From Ralstonia condita (GTDB lineage: Bacteria; Pseudomonadota; Gammaproteobacteria; Burkholderiales; Burkholderiaceae): a stretch of 64,000 nucleotides of DNA. Location: contig NZ_CATYWO010000001.1 of NCBI RefSeq assembly GCF_958405655.1, forward strand, positions 186,001 to 250,000, in the 5' to 3' direction. The notes under the pieces were generated by a model. It was not told the origin of the DNA and made no database searches. It was given only the letters and a program-made list of their open reading frames with translations. This document shows, piece after piece, positions 26,970-36,512 of the stretch; positions within the stretch are counted from its first letter, which is position 1, and every line of letters starts with the position of its first letter. The position numbers and the translations under genes are program-made.

Positions 26970-28028
26970 ATGGACAAGCGCGCCACCATCCTCCTCAAGA
27001 CCCTGATCGAACGGTACATAGCCGAGGGGCAGCCCGTCGGCTCGCGGACCTTGTCCAAGTACTCAGGGCTCGATCTGTCGCCGGCGACCATCCGCAATGT
27101 GATGGCCGACCTGGAGGAAATGGGCTTCATCGCGAGCCCGCACACCTCCGCCGGACGCGTGCCGACGCCGCGCGGCTACCGTCTCTTCGTCGACACCATG
27201 CTGACGGCCAGTCCGCTGGATGTGCTCAGCTCGCAAGACCGCATGGTGCAGCAGATGGCCGGGGCGATCGCCGAACAGGTACGCACCCAACTGGCGTCGC
27301 ATGGGGCGGAATCGTCGCAGCGGGTGATCGCGGCGGCCGCGCAGACGCTGTCCAATCTGTCGCAATTTGCCGGCATCGTCATGACGCCGCGCCGCACGCA
27401 CGCCTTCCGGCAGATCGAATTCCTTCGCCTGTCCGAATCCCGCATCCTGCTCATCGTCGTCACGCCAGAGGGCGATGTACAGAATCGCATCATCCACACC
27501 GATACGCCGTACACCCCTTCGCAACTGGTGGAGGCGGCCAACTACATCAACGCGCACTACGGCGGCATGACCTTTGACACCGTGCGCGAACGGCTGCGCG
27601 GCGAGTTGTCTGTGCTGCAGGCTGACATGACTTCGCTGATGCAGGCGGCCGTGGAGGCGGGCAGTAGCGCCGTGTCTGACGAAGAGCCCGTGGTCATCTC
27701 CGGCGAACGCAAGCTGCTGGATGTCGAGGACCTGTCATCGTCGATGGACAAGCTGCGTCGCCTGTTTGCGGTGTTCGAGCAGAAGACCGGGCTGCTGCAA
27801 CTCCTCGACGTGTCAAGCCGGGCAGAGGGCGTCCAGATCTTCATCGGCGGCGAGAGCAGCCTCGTCCCGCACGAGGACATGGCGGTCATCACCGCACCGT
27901 ACGAGGTCGATGGCAAGATCGTCGGCACCCTCGGCGTGATCGGACCGATGCGCATGGCCTACGAGCGCGTGATCCCGATCGTGGACATCACCGCCAAGCT
28001 GCTGTCGAGTACGCTCAGCCAGTATTGA
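26970..28028 (+). CDS. hrcA: Heat-inducible transcription repressor HrcA
   Basis: A 352-residue repressor that binds CIRCE operators and loses activity when GroEL is titrated by unfolded protein. The N-terminal winged helix includes ERYIAEGQPVGSRTLSKYSG (residues 14-33) and SPATIRNVMADLEEMGFI, followed by HTSAGRVPTPRGYRLFVD; the GAF-like domain follows. A possible -10 (TAAAAT) lies close to the ATG. No CIRCE inverted repeat is visible here or upstream of grpE or dnaK, so its targets, typically groESL, should lie elsewhere. Confidence 0.96.
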   Translation: MDKRATILLKTLIERYIAEGQPVGSRTLSKYSGLDLSPATIRNVMADLEEMGFIASPHTSAGRVPTPRGYRLFVDTMLTASPLDVLSSQDRMVQQMAGAIAEQVRTQLASHGAESSQRVIAAAAQTLSNLSQFAGIVMTPRRTHAFRQIEFLRLSESRILLIVVTPEGDVQNRIIHTDTPYTPSQLVEAANYINAHYGGMTFDTVRERLRGELSVLQADMTSLMQAAVEAGSSAVSDEEPVVISGERKLLDVEDLSSSMDKLRRLFAVFEQKTGLLQLLDVSSRAEGVQIFIGGESSLVPHEDMAVITAPYEVDGKIVGTLGVIGPMRMAYERVIPIVDITAKLLSSTLSQY

Positions 28029-28071
28029 GCGCTGGGTGCTGACGCCGGCGTTTGGTGCGTCGGCGATCCGC

Positions 28072-28419
28072 TCAGGATGAGAACTGTTCGAACGCGGCGA
28101 GGGCGTGCGTGGCGTACATCATCGAAGGGCCGCCTCCCATATAGACCGCTGTCCCCAGGACTTCTTCCAGCTCCGCGCGGGTCGTGCCCAGCTTGACGAG
28201 CGCCTGGACATGAAAGCCGATGCAGTCGTCGCAGCGGCTCGCAATGGCGATGCCGAGCGCCACCAGTTCTCGCGTCTTCTTGCTCAGCGCACCATCCTTT
28301 GTGCCTGCCGCAGCCAGTTGACTGAAGGCCGTCATCAATTCTGGCTGCGTTTCGCGCAGATTGCGCATCTGTGCAGACACGTCCTTGATCAGGGGTTTGA
28401 ATTCGGGCACGCCACTCAT
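28072..28419 (-). CDS. Carboxymuconolactone decarboxylase-like (AhpD-type) protein
   Basis: A 115-residue protein of the CMD/AhpD family. The conserved helix with the CxxC-x2-H type redox motif is seen as SRCDDCIGFHVQALVKLG (residues 61-78), preceded by LSKKTRELVALGIAIA. Members with CxxC often act as peroxidase partners; others are decarboxylases. The CxxC points to the thiol-redox type, without proof of substrate. The start MSGVPEF has GGAGAT upstream. Convergent with hrcA. Confidence 0.9.
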   Translation of the reverse strand: MSGVPEFKPLIKDVSAQMRNLRETQPELMTAFSQLAAAGTKDGALSKKTRELVALGIAIASRCDDCIGFHVQALVKLGTTRAELEEVLGTAVYMGGGPSMMYATHALAAFEQFSS

Positions 28420-28546
28420 GACGGGATCTCCTTGGTCGGTATTGAGCGTGGGGCGCGGCGCGTCCACACCGGGCGGCGGGACGCAGCCCCCCCAGCATTC
28501 TCGCCGCCGCCGTACGACGCGGTCATGACGTAACGCAACGACTCGC

Positions 28547-29260
28547 CTAGAAACTCCCGGTGAACTGGTACCGCCCGCCCGGGTGCCACATGGTTGCCAC
28601 GGAGGCGACCTGGCCCTGGGATAGCGTCTTGCGCCGCAGCATCAGACACGGCTCACGCACATCCATCTGCAGCATTTCGGCGATCTCGCGCGGCGGCAGG
28701 CGCGCCTCGATGCCGTAATCCACGCCCTGCAACGGGGCGGCACGCATGAGGTAGGCGTTGGGCGTGGTCTGTGTGAAATCCTGTTGCATATAGTCAGGGG
28801 CCAGCCCGGCATTCACCCAGCGGTCTTCCACCTGGATCGGCAGGTCATTCTCGAAGTGCACGATCAGCGAATGGAACAGGGCGCGCCCCACCGGTACGCC
28901 GAAGGACGCGGCCATCGCTTCGTTGGCGCGGGCGCGCTCCAGCTTGTGCAGCTCGGCACGGTGCCGGTGGCCGCGTGCGGCAATTTCCTCGGCGATGTTG
29001 CGGATCGCCACCAGCGTCGCCTGGTACTTCTGCTGTGCGACGAACGTCCCCAACCCCTGCACACGCGTGAGGATCTGCTCGGCGGTCAGCTCGCGCAGCG
29101 CGCGATTGACCGTCATGCGCGACACGCCAAACGTCTGCGCGAGCGTGGTCTCCCCCGGGATCATCTCGCCTTCCTGCCACTCGCCGCTGCGGATGCGCAT
29201 GAGGATGTCTTCCTTGATGCGCTGGAAGGCGGGCGTGCTGGCGGACGGGTCGTGTGACAT
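28547..29260 (-). CDS. hutC: Histidine utilisation repressor HutC (GntR family)
   Basis: A 237-residue GntR/HutC-type regulator. The N-terminal winged helix (PGETTLAQTFGVSRMTVNRALRELTAEQILTRVQGLGTFVA, about residues 28-68, in two recognisable parts) is followed by a UTRA ligand domain that normally binds urocanate. It is divergent from hutUHGI, and a perfect palindrome of the HutC type lies between them. It should repress the operon until histidine is broken down to urocanate. The tail, with LPPREIAEMLQMDVREPCLMLRR, is typical of HutC. Confidence 0.95.
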   Translation of the reverse strand: MSHDPSASTPAFQRIKEDILMRIRSGEWQEGEMIPGETTLAQTFGVSRMTVNRALRELTAEQILTRVQGLGTFVAQQKYQATLVAIRNIAEEIAARGHRHRAELHKLERARANEAMAASFGVPVGRALFHSLIVHFENDLPIQVEDRWVNAGLAPDYMQQDFTQTTPNAYLMRAAPLQGVDYGIEARLPPREIAEMLQMDVREPCLMLRRKTLSQGQVASVATMWHPGGRYQFTGSF

Positions 29261-29349
29261 GGACGTGGCTTGCGGTGCGGTTTGGGCGGCCGATGTGATG
29301 TGCGGATGGTGGTCATCATCAGGGTTTGCTCTTAGCTTGTAAAGTTTTC

Positions 29350-29378
29350 TTGCCTAAGTTGTATATACAACATAAGAT
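29350..29378 (+). promoter_or_regulatory. hutU promoter with embedded HutC operator
   Basis: A -35 TTGCCT (29350-29355) and -10 TAAGAT (29373-29378) are exactly 17 nt apart. The perfect 14-bp palindrome GTTGTATATACAAC (29358-29371) fills the spacer. A HutC dimer bound there would block polymerase. The core TTGTATATACAA matches known HutC operators. The same site may also autoregulate hutC, which starts 98 bp to the left. Confidence 0.85.
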
Positions 29379-29414
29379 GCGCTCCATGACAAAGGAGTTC
29401 GCAGGAGACCTCAC

Positions 29415-31133
29415 ATGAACGCCCCGACCAACGCTGCCCACCTGACCAACGATCCGCGCTACGACGCCTCGCGTGAAATCCGCGCCCCTCGCGGCACCGA
29501 GCTGCATTGCAAGAGCTGGCTGACCGAAGCGGCTTACCGGATGCTGCAGAACAACCTCGACCCGGACGTGGCCGAGAACCCCAAGCACCTCGTCGTGTAT
29601 GGCGGCATCGGCCGCGCCGCGCGCGACTGGGCCTGCTTCGACAAGATCCTGGAGACGCTGCGCGAGCTGAACGACGACGAATCGCTGCTCGTGCAATCGG
29701 GCAAGCCGGTGGGCGTGTTCAAGACCCACCCGGATGCACCGCGCGTGCTGATCGCCAACTCCAACCTCGTGCCCAAGTGGGCGAACTGGGAACACTTCAA
29801 CGAACTGGATCGCAAGGGCCTGTTCATGTACGGCCAGATGACGGCCGGCAGCTGGATCTACATCGGCAGCCAGGGCATCGTGCAAGGCACGTACGAGACG
29901 TTTGCCGAGGCGGGCCGCCAGCACTACGACGGTAAGTTGGCCGGCAAGTGGATCCTGACTGCGGGCCTGGGCGGCATGGGCGGCGCGCAGCCGCTGGCCG
30001 CAACACTGGCCGGTGCCGTGTCGCTGAACATCGAATGCCAGCAATCGAGCATCGATTTCCGCCTGCGTACGCGCTACCTCGACAAGCAGGCCAAGGACGT
30101 CGACGACGCATTCAACCTGATTCGCCACCACTGCGAGCGCGGCGAGGCCGTGTCCATCGGCCTGCTCGGCAATGCGGCGGAAATCCTGCCGGAGCTGGTC
30201 AAGCGTGCCCGCGCCGGCGGTCTGAAGCCGGATCTGGTGACCGACCAGACCTCGGCGCATGATCTGGTCAACGGCTATCTGCCGGTTGGCTGGACGGTCG
30301 AGCAATGGCGTGCTGCGCAACGCGATCCGTCGCAGCACGCCCGCCTGACCGACGAGGCCGCCAAGTCCTGCGCCGTGCACGTGCAGGCCATGCTGGATTT
30401 CCAGGCCATGGGCATCCCGACCGTCGACTACGGCAACAACATCCGGCAAGTCGCGTTCGACCAGGGCGTGAAAAACGCCTTCGACTTCCCGGGCTTCGTG
30501 CCGGCCTACATCCGTCCGCTGTTCTGCGAGGGCAAGGGCCCGTTCCGCTGGGTGGCGCTGTCGGGCGATCCGGAAGACATCTACAAGACCGACGCCAAGA
30601 TCAAGGAACTCTTCCCGCACAACACGCATGTGCATCGCTGGCTCGACATGGCGCGGGACCGCATCGCCTTCCAGGGGCTGCCCGCCCGCATCTGCTGGCT
30701 GGGCCTGGGCGAGCGTCACCTGGCCGGCCTGGCCTTCAATGAGATGGTCAAGAACGGCGAGTTGAAGGCGCCCATCGTGATCGGCCGCGATCACCTGGAC
30801 ACGGGCTCGGTGGCGAGCCCCAACCGCGAAACCGAAGCCATGCGCGATGGCACCGACGCCGTGTCGGACTGGCCGCTGCTCAACGCGCTGCTCAACACGG
30901 CCGGCGGTGCGACGTGGGTGTCGCTGCACCACGGCGGCGGTGTCGGCATGGGCTATTCGCAGCACTCGGGCGTGGTGATCGTCGCCGACGGCACCGACGC
31001 TGCGGCCAAGCGCCTGGGCCGTGTGCTCGTCAACGATTCCGGCTCCGGCGTCATGCGCCATGCCGATGCCGGCTACGAAACCGCCATTGCCTGCGCCAAG
31101 CGCAACGGTTTGAACCTGCCGATGATCGGCTAA
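29415..31133 (+). CDS. hutU: Urocanate hydratase
   Basis: A 572-residue urocanase that adds water to urocanate to form imidazolonepropionate, using tightly bound NAD+ as an electrophile. Family stretches seen include AAYRMLQNNLDPDVAENP, VYGGIGRAARDW, GQMTAGSWIYIGSQGI, LAGKWILTAGLGGMGGAQP and, near the C-terminus, LHHGGGVGMGYSQHSGVVI. Length is normal. It is the first gene of hutUHGI, with a GGAG site before the ATG. Expression should be controlled by HutC at the operator 45-60 bp upstream. Confidence 0.97.
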   Translation: MNAPTNAAHLTNDPRYDASREIRAPRGTELHCKSWLTEAAYRMLQNNLDPDVAENPKHLVVYGGIGRAARDWACFDKILETLRELNDDESLLVQSGKPVGVFKTHPDAPRVLIANSNLVPKWANWEHFNELDRKGLFMYGQMTAGSWIYIGSQGIVQGTYETFAEAGRQHYDGKLAGKWILTAGLGGMGGAQPLAATLAGAVSLNIECQQSSIDFRLRTRYLDKQAKDVDDAFNLIRHHCERGEAVSIGLLGNAAEILPELVKRARAGGLKPDLVTDQTSAHDLVNGYLPVGWTVEQWRAAQRDPSQHARLTDEAAKSCAVHVQAMLDFQAMGIPTVDYGNNIRQVAFDQGVKNAFDFPGFVPAYIRPLFCEGKGPFRWVALSGDPEDIYKTDAKIKELFPHNTHVHRWLDMARDRIAFQGLPARICWLGLGERHLAGLAFNEMVKNGELKAPIVIGRDHLDTGSVASPNRETEAMRDGTDAVSDWPLLNALLNTAGGATWVSLHHGGGVGMGYSQHSGVVIVADGTDAAAKRLGRVLVNDSGSGVMRHADAGYETAIACAKRNGLNLPMIG

Positions 31134-31159
31134 GTTAGAGACATCCTGCTCGTATTGCT

Positions 31160-32716
31160 ATGAACACCATGACCACGCCCCCCATCCTGACATTGCAACC
31201 CGGCGAGATGTCCTTTGCCGACCTGCGCCGCGTGTGGCTGGCCCCGACGCCCATCGCGCTGTCTGGCGACTGCGCGGCCGCCATTGAAGCGTCGGCCGCC
31301 ACGGTACAGGCCATCGTCGCCAAGGGCGCACCGGCCTATGGCATCAACACCGGATTCGGCCTGCTGGCCAAAACGCAGATCGCCACGCACGAACTGGAGC
31401 GCCTGCAGCGCAACCTGATCCTCTCGCACGCCGTCGGCACCGGTGAAGACCTGAGCGACAACGTGGCGCGACTGGTGCTGCTGATGAAGGCCGCCAGCCT
31501 GGCGCGCGGCTATTCGGGCGTGCGCCGTGTCGTGATCGATACGCTGCTGGCACTGCTGAACGCCGGCATCGTGCCGTGCATTCCGTCCAAGGGTTCGGTG
31601 GGCGCGTCGGGCGATCTGGCACCGCTGGCGCACATGACGCTTGCCCTGCTGGGTGAGGGCGACGTACGTGTGAACGGCGTGCGCACGCCGGCGCGTGCCG
31701 CGTTGGCCGCCGCCGGCATCAAGCCGATCGCACTGGCCGCCAAGGAAGGCCTGGCGCTCATCAACGGCACGCAGGTGTCGACCGCGCTGGCGCTCAACGG
31801 CCTGTTCCTGGCCGAGCGTCTGCTTCAAGCCGCCACCGTGTCGGGGGCATTGTCGGTGGATGCCGCCAAGGGCAGCGATGCGCCGTTCGACCCGCGCGTG
31901 CACACCGTGCGTGGTCAGGCGGGGCAGATCGCCACCGCCGCGGTGTACCGCAACCTGCTGGCCGGCAGCGCCATCCGCCAGTCGCACCTCGTGGGCGACA
32001 AGCGCGTGCAAGACCCGTACAGCCTGCGCTGCCAGCCGCAAGTCATGGGCGCGTGTTTCGACCTGATCCGTCAGGCCGGCGCCACGCTGCTCACCGAAGC
32101 CAATGCAGTGACCGACAACCCGCTGGTCTACGCCGATGCCGGTGAAGTGATTTCGGGCGGCAACTTCCACGCCGAGCCGGTGGCGTTTGCTGCCGACATG
32201 CTTGCGCTGGCGATTGCCGAGATCGGTGCGTTGTCGGAGCGCCGCATCGCGCTGCTGATCGACTCCACGCTGTCGGGCCTGCCGCCGTTCCTGGTGGAGC
32301 AGCCGGGCCTGAACTCGGGCTTCATGATTGCGCACGTCACCGCCGCGGCACTGGCCTCGGAAAACAAGACGTTTGCCCACCCGGCCAGCGTGGACAGCCT
32401 GCCGACTTCCGCCAACCAGGAAGACCACGTCAGCATGGCCACCTTCGCCGGCCGCCGTCTGCAGGACATGGCCGAGAACACCGCCACCATCGTCGGCATC
32501 GAAGCGCTGGCGGCAGCGCAGGGCATCGATTTCCACAAGCCGTTGGCGACGTCCGACACGCTGCAGAAGGCGCATGGCTGCATCCGCGCGCGTGTGGCGT
32601 ACTACGGTGAAGATCGCCTGTTCGCCCCCGACATCGAAGGCGCCCGCCGCCTCGTGCTCGACGGCGATCTGGGCGATTCGTGCCGCGCGCACGTCGGCGA
32701 ACTCGCACTCGTCTGA
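31160..32716 (+). CDS. hutH: Histidine ammonia-lyase
   Basis: A 518-residue lyase that removes ammonia from histidine to give urocanate, the first step of the pathway. The Ala-Ser-Gly triplet that cyclises into the MIO cofactor is at residues 149-151 within KGSVGASGDLAPLAHM. The catalytic Tyr region PAYGINTGFGLLA (59-71) and the C-terminal stretch SANQEDHVSMATFAGR are also present. It starts 26 bp after hutU; the ATG three codons further in is an alternative start. No strong ribosome site is visible. Confidence 0.97.
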   Translation: MNTMTTPPILTLQPGEMSFADLRRVWLAPTPIALSGDCAAAIEASAATVQAIVAKGAPAYGINTGFGLLAKTQIATHELERLQRNLILSHAVGTGEDLSDNVARLVLLMKAASLARGYSGVRRVVIDTLLALLNAGIVPCIPSKGSVGASGDLAPLAHMTLALLGEGDVRVNGVRTPARAALAAAGIKPIALAAKEGLALINGTQVSTALALNGLFLAERLLQAATVSGALSVDAAKGSDAPFDPRVHTVRGQAGQIATAAVYRNLLAGSAIRQSHLVGDKRVQDPYSLRCQPQVMGACFDLIRQAGATLLTEANAVTDNPLVYADAGEVISGGNFHAEPVAFAADMLALAIAEIGALSERRIALLIDSTLSGLPPFLVEQPGLNSGFMIAHVTAAALASENKTFAHPASVDSLPTSANQEDHVSMATFAGRRLQDMAENTATIVGIEALAAAQGIDFHKPLATSDTLQKAHGCIRARVAYYGEDRLFAPDIEGARRLVLDGDLGDSCRAHVGELALV

Positions 32717-32718
32717 CC

Positions 32719-33696
32719 ATGCTCGCCCAAGCCGAACCGAACGTCTGGCAAGGCCGCGTCGATGCGGAGGAAGGCCCGCTGGGCTTGCGTTGGCACCAGA
32801 CGGTGCGCCGCATCGATGCATCGATGCCGCTGGCCAACACCGTCGCCCTGGCGGGTTTTGCCTGCGATGCGGGCGTCGCACGCAACCACGGGCGAACCGG
32901 CGCACAGGCGGGCCCCGCCGCCATCCGCAAGATGCTGGCGAACTTGCCCGCGCGTGCCGGCCGTGTGGTCGTCGACGCGGGCGACGTGACTTGCCAGGGC
33001 GATGCGCTGGAAGACGCGCAGAGCGAATTGGCCGGTGTGCTCCACGATCTGCTCGATCGCGGCGCGTTTCCGATCGCGCTCGGCGGCGGGCATGAGATCG
33101 CGTGGGCGTCGTTTGGCGGCTTGGCGCGGCACCTGGCCGCGAAATCCGATCAACCGCCGCGTATCGGCATTCTCAACCTCGATGCGCATTTCGATCTGCG
33201 TGCGGGTGAGCGTGGCAGCTCGGGCACGCCGTTCCGCCAGATCGCCGAAGACTGTGCCCGGCGCGGCTGGCCGTTCCATTACGCCTGCCTGGGCGTGAGC
33301 ACCTACGCCAACACCGAAGCGCTGTTCGCGCGTGCGCGCCAGCTCGGCGTGCGCTGGATGCACGACGACGAGATGGACGTCATGCAGCTCGCGCACGTGC
33401 TGAAGGTGGTCGAGGTGTTCCTGAGCCAGGTCGACCACGTCTATCTGACGATGTGCCTCGACGTGCTGCCGGCCGCTGTTGCCCCCGGCGTGAGCGCACC
33501 GTCGGCACGCGGCGTTGGGATGGACGTGATCGAGCCCATCGTCGATCGCGTGGTCAGCTCGGGCAAGCTGCGGCTGGCGGATGTGGCGGAGCTGAACCCG
33601 TCGCTCGACATCGACAACCACACGGCGCGTGTCGCTGCCCGCCTCGTGGCACGCGTGGCAGACGGCATTGGCCTGCAGGGAGCCGCACATGGCTGA
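32719..33696 (+). CDS. hutG: Formimidoylglutamase (arginase family)
   Basis: A 325-residue ureohydrolase-fold enzyme that splits N-formimidoyl-glutamate to glutamate and formamide. The manganese-binding motifs of the arginase family are present: GGGHEIAWASFGGL near residue 123, LNLDAHFDLR near 152, and DHVYLTMCLDVLPAAVAPGVSAP near 237. The start is 2 bp after the hutH stop. The hutI start overlaps its end by 8 bp. It is of the HutG (EC 3.5.3.8) kind, not the two-step HutF plus deformylase route, since no hutF is seen here. Confidence 0.94.
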   Translation: MLAQAEPNVWQGRVDAEEGPLGLRWHQTVRRIDASMPLANTVALAGFACDAGVARNHGRTGAQAGPAAIRKMLANLPARAGRVVVDAGDVTCQGDALEDAQSELAGVLHDLLDRGAFPIALGGGHEIAWASFGGLARHLAAKSDQPPRIGILNLDAHFDLRAGERGSSGTPFRQIAEDCARRGWPFHYACLGVSTYANTEALFARARQLGVRWMHDDEMDVMQLAHVLKVVEVFLSQVDHVYLTMCLDVLPAAVAPGVSAPSARGVGMDVIEPIVDRVVSSGKLRLADVAELNPSLDIDNHTARVAARLVARVADGIGLQGAAHG

Positions 33697-34924
33697 TCAA
33701 GCCACCCCGCATTGGGATGCGCTCTGGACCAACGTCCACCTCGCCACGCTCGCCGCCGACGCTGACGGCTACGGCGAGATCCGCGACGGCGCCATCGCCG
33801 TCAAGGACGGCCGCATTGCGTGGCTCGGCTACCGCGCCGATCTGCCCGTCAACGCCCGCGCCACACGCGAGCACGATGGCGGCGGCGCGTGGCTCACGCC
33901 CGGCCTGATCGATTGCCACACGCACCTCGTCTACGCCGGCAACCGCAGCAATGAATTCGAAGCGCGCCTGAATGGCGTGCCGTACGAAGAGATCGCGCGG
34001 TCGGGCGGCGGCATCCTGTCCACCGTCCGTGCCACGCGGGCGGCCAGCGAAGACGCGTTGGCCGAAGCCAGCCTGCCTCGCCTCAATGCACTGCGCGCCG
34101 AAGGTGTCACCACCGTTGAAATCAAGTCCGGCTACGGCCTGAACCTGGAAACGGAGCGCCGCATGCTGCGTGTTGCCCGCCGCTTCGGCCAGTCATTGCC
34201 GGTGAGCGTGCGGACAACGTTCCTCGGCGCGCATGCCGTGCCGCCCGAATTCGCCGGCCGTGCGGATGACTACATCGATCACCTCTGCGCCGAGGTGCTG
34301 CCCGCGCTTGCCGCGGAAGGTCTGGTCGATGCTGTTGACGCCTTCTGCGAAACCATCGGCTTCACGCCCGCACAGACGGCGCGCATGTTCGACGCGGCGC
34401 AGCGCCACGGCTTACCCGTCAAGCTGCACGCCGAGCAACTCTCCGACCAGGGCGGCGCGGCGCTGGTGGCTCGCTACGGCGGTCTTTCGGCGGATCACCT
34501 CGAATGCCTGACCGATGCGGGCGTGGCCGCGATGGCGCAAGCCGGCACAGTGGCTGTACTGCTGCCCGGCGCGTTCTACTGCCTGCGTGAAACGCGCCTG
34601 CCGCCGATGGCCGCGCTGCGCGCCGCCGGTGTGCCGATGGCCGTGTCGACCGACTGCAACCCCGGCACGTCGCCGTTGTCGTCGCTGCTGCTGGCGATGA
34701 ACATGGCGTGCACGCTGTTCCGCCTGACGCCGCTGGAAGCGCTGACTGGCGCCACGCGTCATGCTGCCGCAGCGCTCGGCCTGTCTGGCACGTGCGGTGT
34801 GCTCGCCCCGGGCTGCGCCGCCGATTTCGCACTCTGGCGGATCGACCGCCCCGCCGATCTGGCATACGCCATGGGCCTCAACCCTTGCGTTACCGTGGTC
34901 AAGGAGGGGGTCGTGGCGGCGTAA
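33689..34924 (+). CDS. hutI: Imidazolonepropionase
   Basis: A 411-residue amidohydrolase that opens imidazolone-5-propionate to N-formimidoyl-glutamate. The metal site DCHTHLVYAGNRSNEFEARL near residue 75 has the HxH motif of the superfamily. TTVEIKSGYGLNLETERRML near 142 and STDCNPGTSPLSSLLLAMNMAC near 322 are typical of HutI. It overlaps hutG by 8 bp, which suggests translational coupling. Last gene of the hut operon; hemH follows after 56 bp with its own putative promoter. Confidence 0.96.
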   Translation: MADQATPHWDALWTNVHLATLAADADGYGEIRDGAIAVKDGRIAWLGYRADLPVNARATREHDGGGAWLTPGLIDCHTHLVYAGNRSNEFEARLNGVPYEEIARSGGGILSTVRATRAASEDALAEASLPRLNALRAEGVTTVEIKSGYGLNLETERRMLRVARRFGQSLPVSVRTTFLGAHAVPPEFAGRADDYIDHLCAEVLPALAAEGLVDAVDAFCETIGFTPAQTARMFDAAQRHGLPVKLHAEQLSDQGGAALVARYGGLSADHLECLTDAGVAAMAQAGTVAVLLPGAFYCLRETRLPPMAALRAAGVPMAVSTDCNPGTSPLSSLLLAMNMACTLFRLTPLEALTGATRHAAAALGLSGTCGVLAPGCAADFALWRIDRPADLAYAMGLNPCVTVVKEGVVAA

Positions 34925-34946
34925 GCAGACAAAACGGGCTGGCTCG

Positions 34947-34952
34947 TATAAT
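34947..34952 (+). promoter_or_regulatory. Possible -10 element of hemH
   Basis: A perfect TATAAT in the 56-bp gap between hutI and hemH, 28 bp before the hemH ATG. No good -35 is visible, so this is tentative. Confidence 0.4.
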
Positions 34953-34980
34953 CGGCCCGTCTATCGCGAAGCTCCGCCCC

Positions 34981-36096
34981 ATGCCCTTCTTGCCTGAACC
35001 CCAGTTCCAGCATGGCCAGCCTGATCGCACGGCGATCCTGCTGGTCAACCTCGGCACGCCAGATGGCACTTCGCCGCGCGAGGTCGGCCGCTATCTTCGT
35101 CAGTTCCTGTCGGATCGGCGCGTAGTGGAAATTCCACCCGCGGTCTGGTGGTTCATCCTCAACCTGTTGATCATTCCGCTGCGCTCGCGCGCGTCGGCGC
35201 ACAAGTACGAGAGCATCTGGCTTCGCGAGGCCAACATGACGGGCTCGCCCCTGCTGGTGTACAGCGAGCGCCAGGCGCATGCGCTGCAGCAACTGCTGAA
35301 CGCGCAGGGTCACGACGTGGTGGTGGCCTGCGCCATGCGCTACGGCAATCCGTCGATTCCGTCGGTGATGCAGGCGCTGCGCAAACAGGGCGTTGAACGC
35401 ATCCTCGTCCTGCCGATGTATCCGCAGTATTCGGGCACGACCACCGCCACCGCGTTCGACGAGGTCTTCCGCGTGCTGGCCGAGATGCGTAACCAGCCGG
35501 AACTGCGGCTGATCAAGCATTTTCATGACGATCCCGCGTATATCAACGCGTTGCATCAGCAGGTGGGCGCGTATTGGGCGCAACATGGCGCGCCGGACTT
35601 CGCGCGCGGCGACAAGCTGCTGCTGTCATTCCACGGCGTGCCGCGCCGCACACTGGAACTGGGCGACCCCTACCACTGCGAATGCCTGAAGACCGGTCGT
35701 CTGCTCGGAGAGGCGCTTGGCTTGCAGCCCGGTCAATACTTGGTCACGTTTCAGTCTCGCTTCGGCCGTGCCGAATGGCTGCAACCGTACACCGCGCCCA
35801 CACTGGAAGAGCTGGGCCGCGTCGGCACCGATCGTGTCGACGTGTTCTGCCCGGGTTTCCCGGCCGATTGCCTTGAGACGCTCGAGGAAATTGCAATGGA
35901 AGGTCAGTCCACCTTCCGTGTCGCCGGCGGCAAGACGTTCCACTACATTCCGTGCCTGAACGATAACGAAGCGTGGATCGCCGGCATGGCCGACATCGCG
36001 CTCTCCCATCTGCAGGGCTGGCCGTTGACGCTCACGCATCCACACGTGCTGGATGCGAGCCGCGCGCGCGCGCAAAGCAAGGGAGCCGCGGCATGA
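34981..36096 (+). CDS. hemH: Ferrochelatase
   Basis: A 371-residue ferrochelatase that inserts Fe2+ into protoporphyrin IX, the last step of haem synthesis. Seen: ILLVNLGTPDGTSPREVGRYLRQFLSD near the N-terminus (in parts), LPMYPQYSGTTTATAFDEVF near residue 143, the catalytic His in LLLSFHGVPRRTLELGDPYHCEC near residue 215, and the Glu region PCLNDNEAWI near 323. It ends by overlapping hslR (ATGA), so those two are coupled. Confidence 0.96.
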   Translation: MPFLPEPQFQHGQPDRTAILLVNLGTPDGTSPREVGRYLRQFLSDRRVVEIPPAVWWFILNLLIIPLRSRASAHKYESIWLREANMTGSPLLVYSERQAHALQQLLNAQGHDVVVACAMRYGNPSIPSVMQALRKQGVERILVLPMYPQYSGTTTATAFDEVFRVLAEMRNQPELRLIKHFHDDPAYINALHQQVGAYWAQHGAPDFARGDKLLLSFHGVPRRTLELGDPYHCECLKTGRLLGEALGLQPGQYLVTFQSRFGRAEWLQPYTAPTLEELGRVGTDRVDVFCPGFPADCLETLEEIAMEGQSTFRVAGGKTFHYIPCLNDNEAWIAGMADIALSHLQGWPLTLTHPHVLDASRARAQSKGAAA

Positions 36097-36488
36097 AGGT
36101 GAGCGCCGACGCGGCAGACCGCGTGCGCATCGACAAATGGCTTTGGGCGGCGCGTTTCTTCAAGACGCGTTCGCTGGCGACGGAGGCAGTTGAACGCGGT
36201 CACGTGCAGATCAACGATCAGCCGGTCCGGCCTGCCAAGGATGTCAAGATTGGCGATCGCGTGCGTGTGCATGCGCATGAACAGCAATGGGAATTGCGGG
36301 TGCTGGCGCTGGCCGAGGTCCGCGGGCCCGCTGCGATAGCGCAAACGCTCTACGCAGAGACGGAAGCGAGTCGCTTGAAACGCGAAGAGGCGGCAAACCG
36401 ACGCCGGCTGTATCGCGAACCTGCCACGCAAATCGCTGGCCGACCCACCAAGCGTGATCGGCGTCGCATCGACAAGCTTGGCGAATAA
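36093..36488 (+). CDS. hslR: S4-domain RNA-binding heat-shock protein Hsp15
   Basis: A 131-residue protein with an N-terminal S4 domain (VRIDKWLWAARFFKTRSLATEAVERGHVQIND, residues 10-41 in parts) and a basic C-terminal tail (GRPTKRDRRRIDK). Hsp15 binds free 50S subunits that still carry nascent chains with peptidyl-tRNA and helps recycle them after heat shock. It overlaps hemH by 4 bp. It lies just upstream of the grpE/dnaK region, so heat-shock genes are grouped here. Confidence 0.93.
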   Translation: MKVSADAADRVRIDKWLWAARFFKTRSLATEAVERGHVQINDQPVRPAKDVKIGDRVRVHAHEQQWELRVLALAEVRGPAAIAQTLYAETEASRLKREEAANRRRLYREPATQIAGRPTKRDRRRIDKLGE

Positions 36489-36512
36489 AAAGCCATGCTG
36501 CGCGAGTGTGTG

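Noticed and set aside
29319..31061. 580-codon leftward frame over hutU
   Set aside because: Antisense to urocanate hydratase. It would also need to be read through the hut promoter region.
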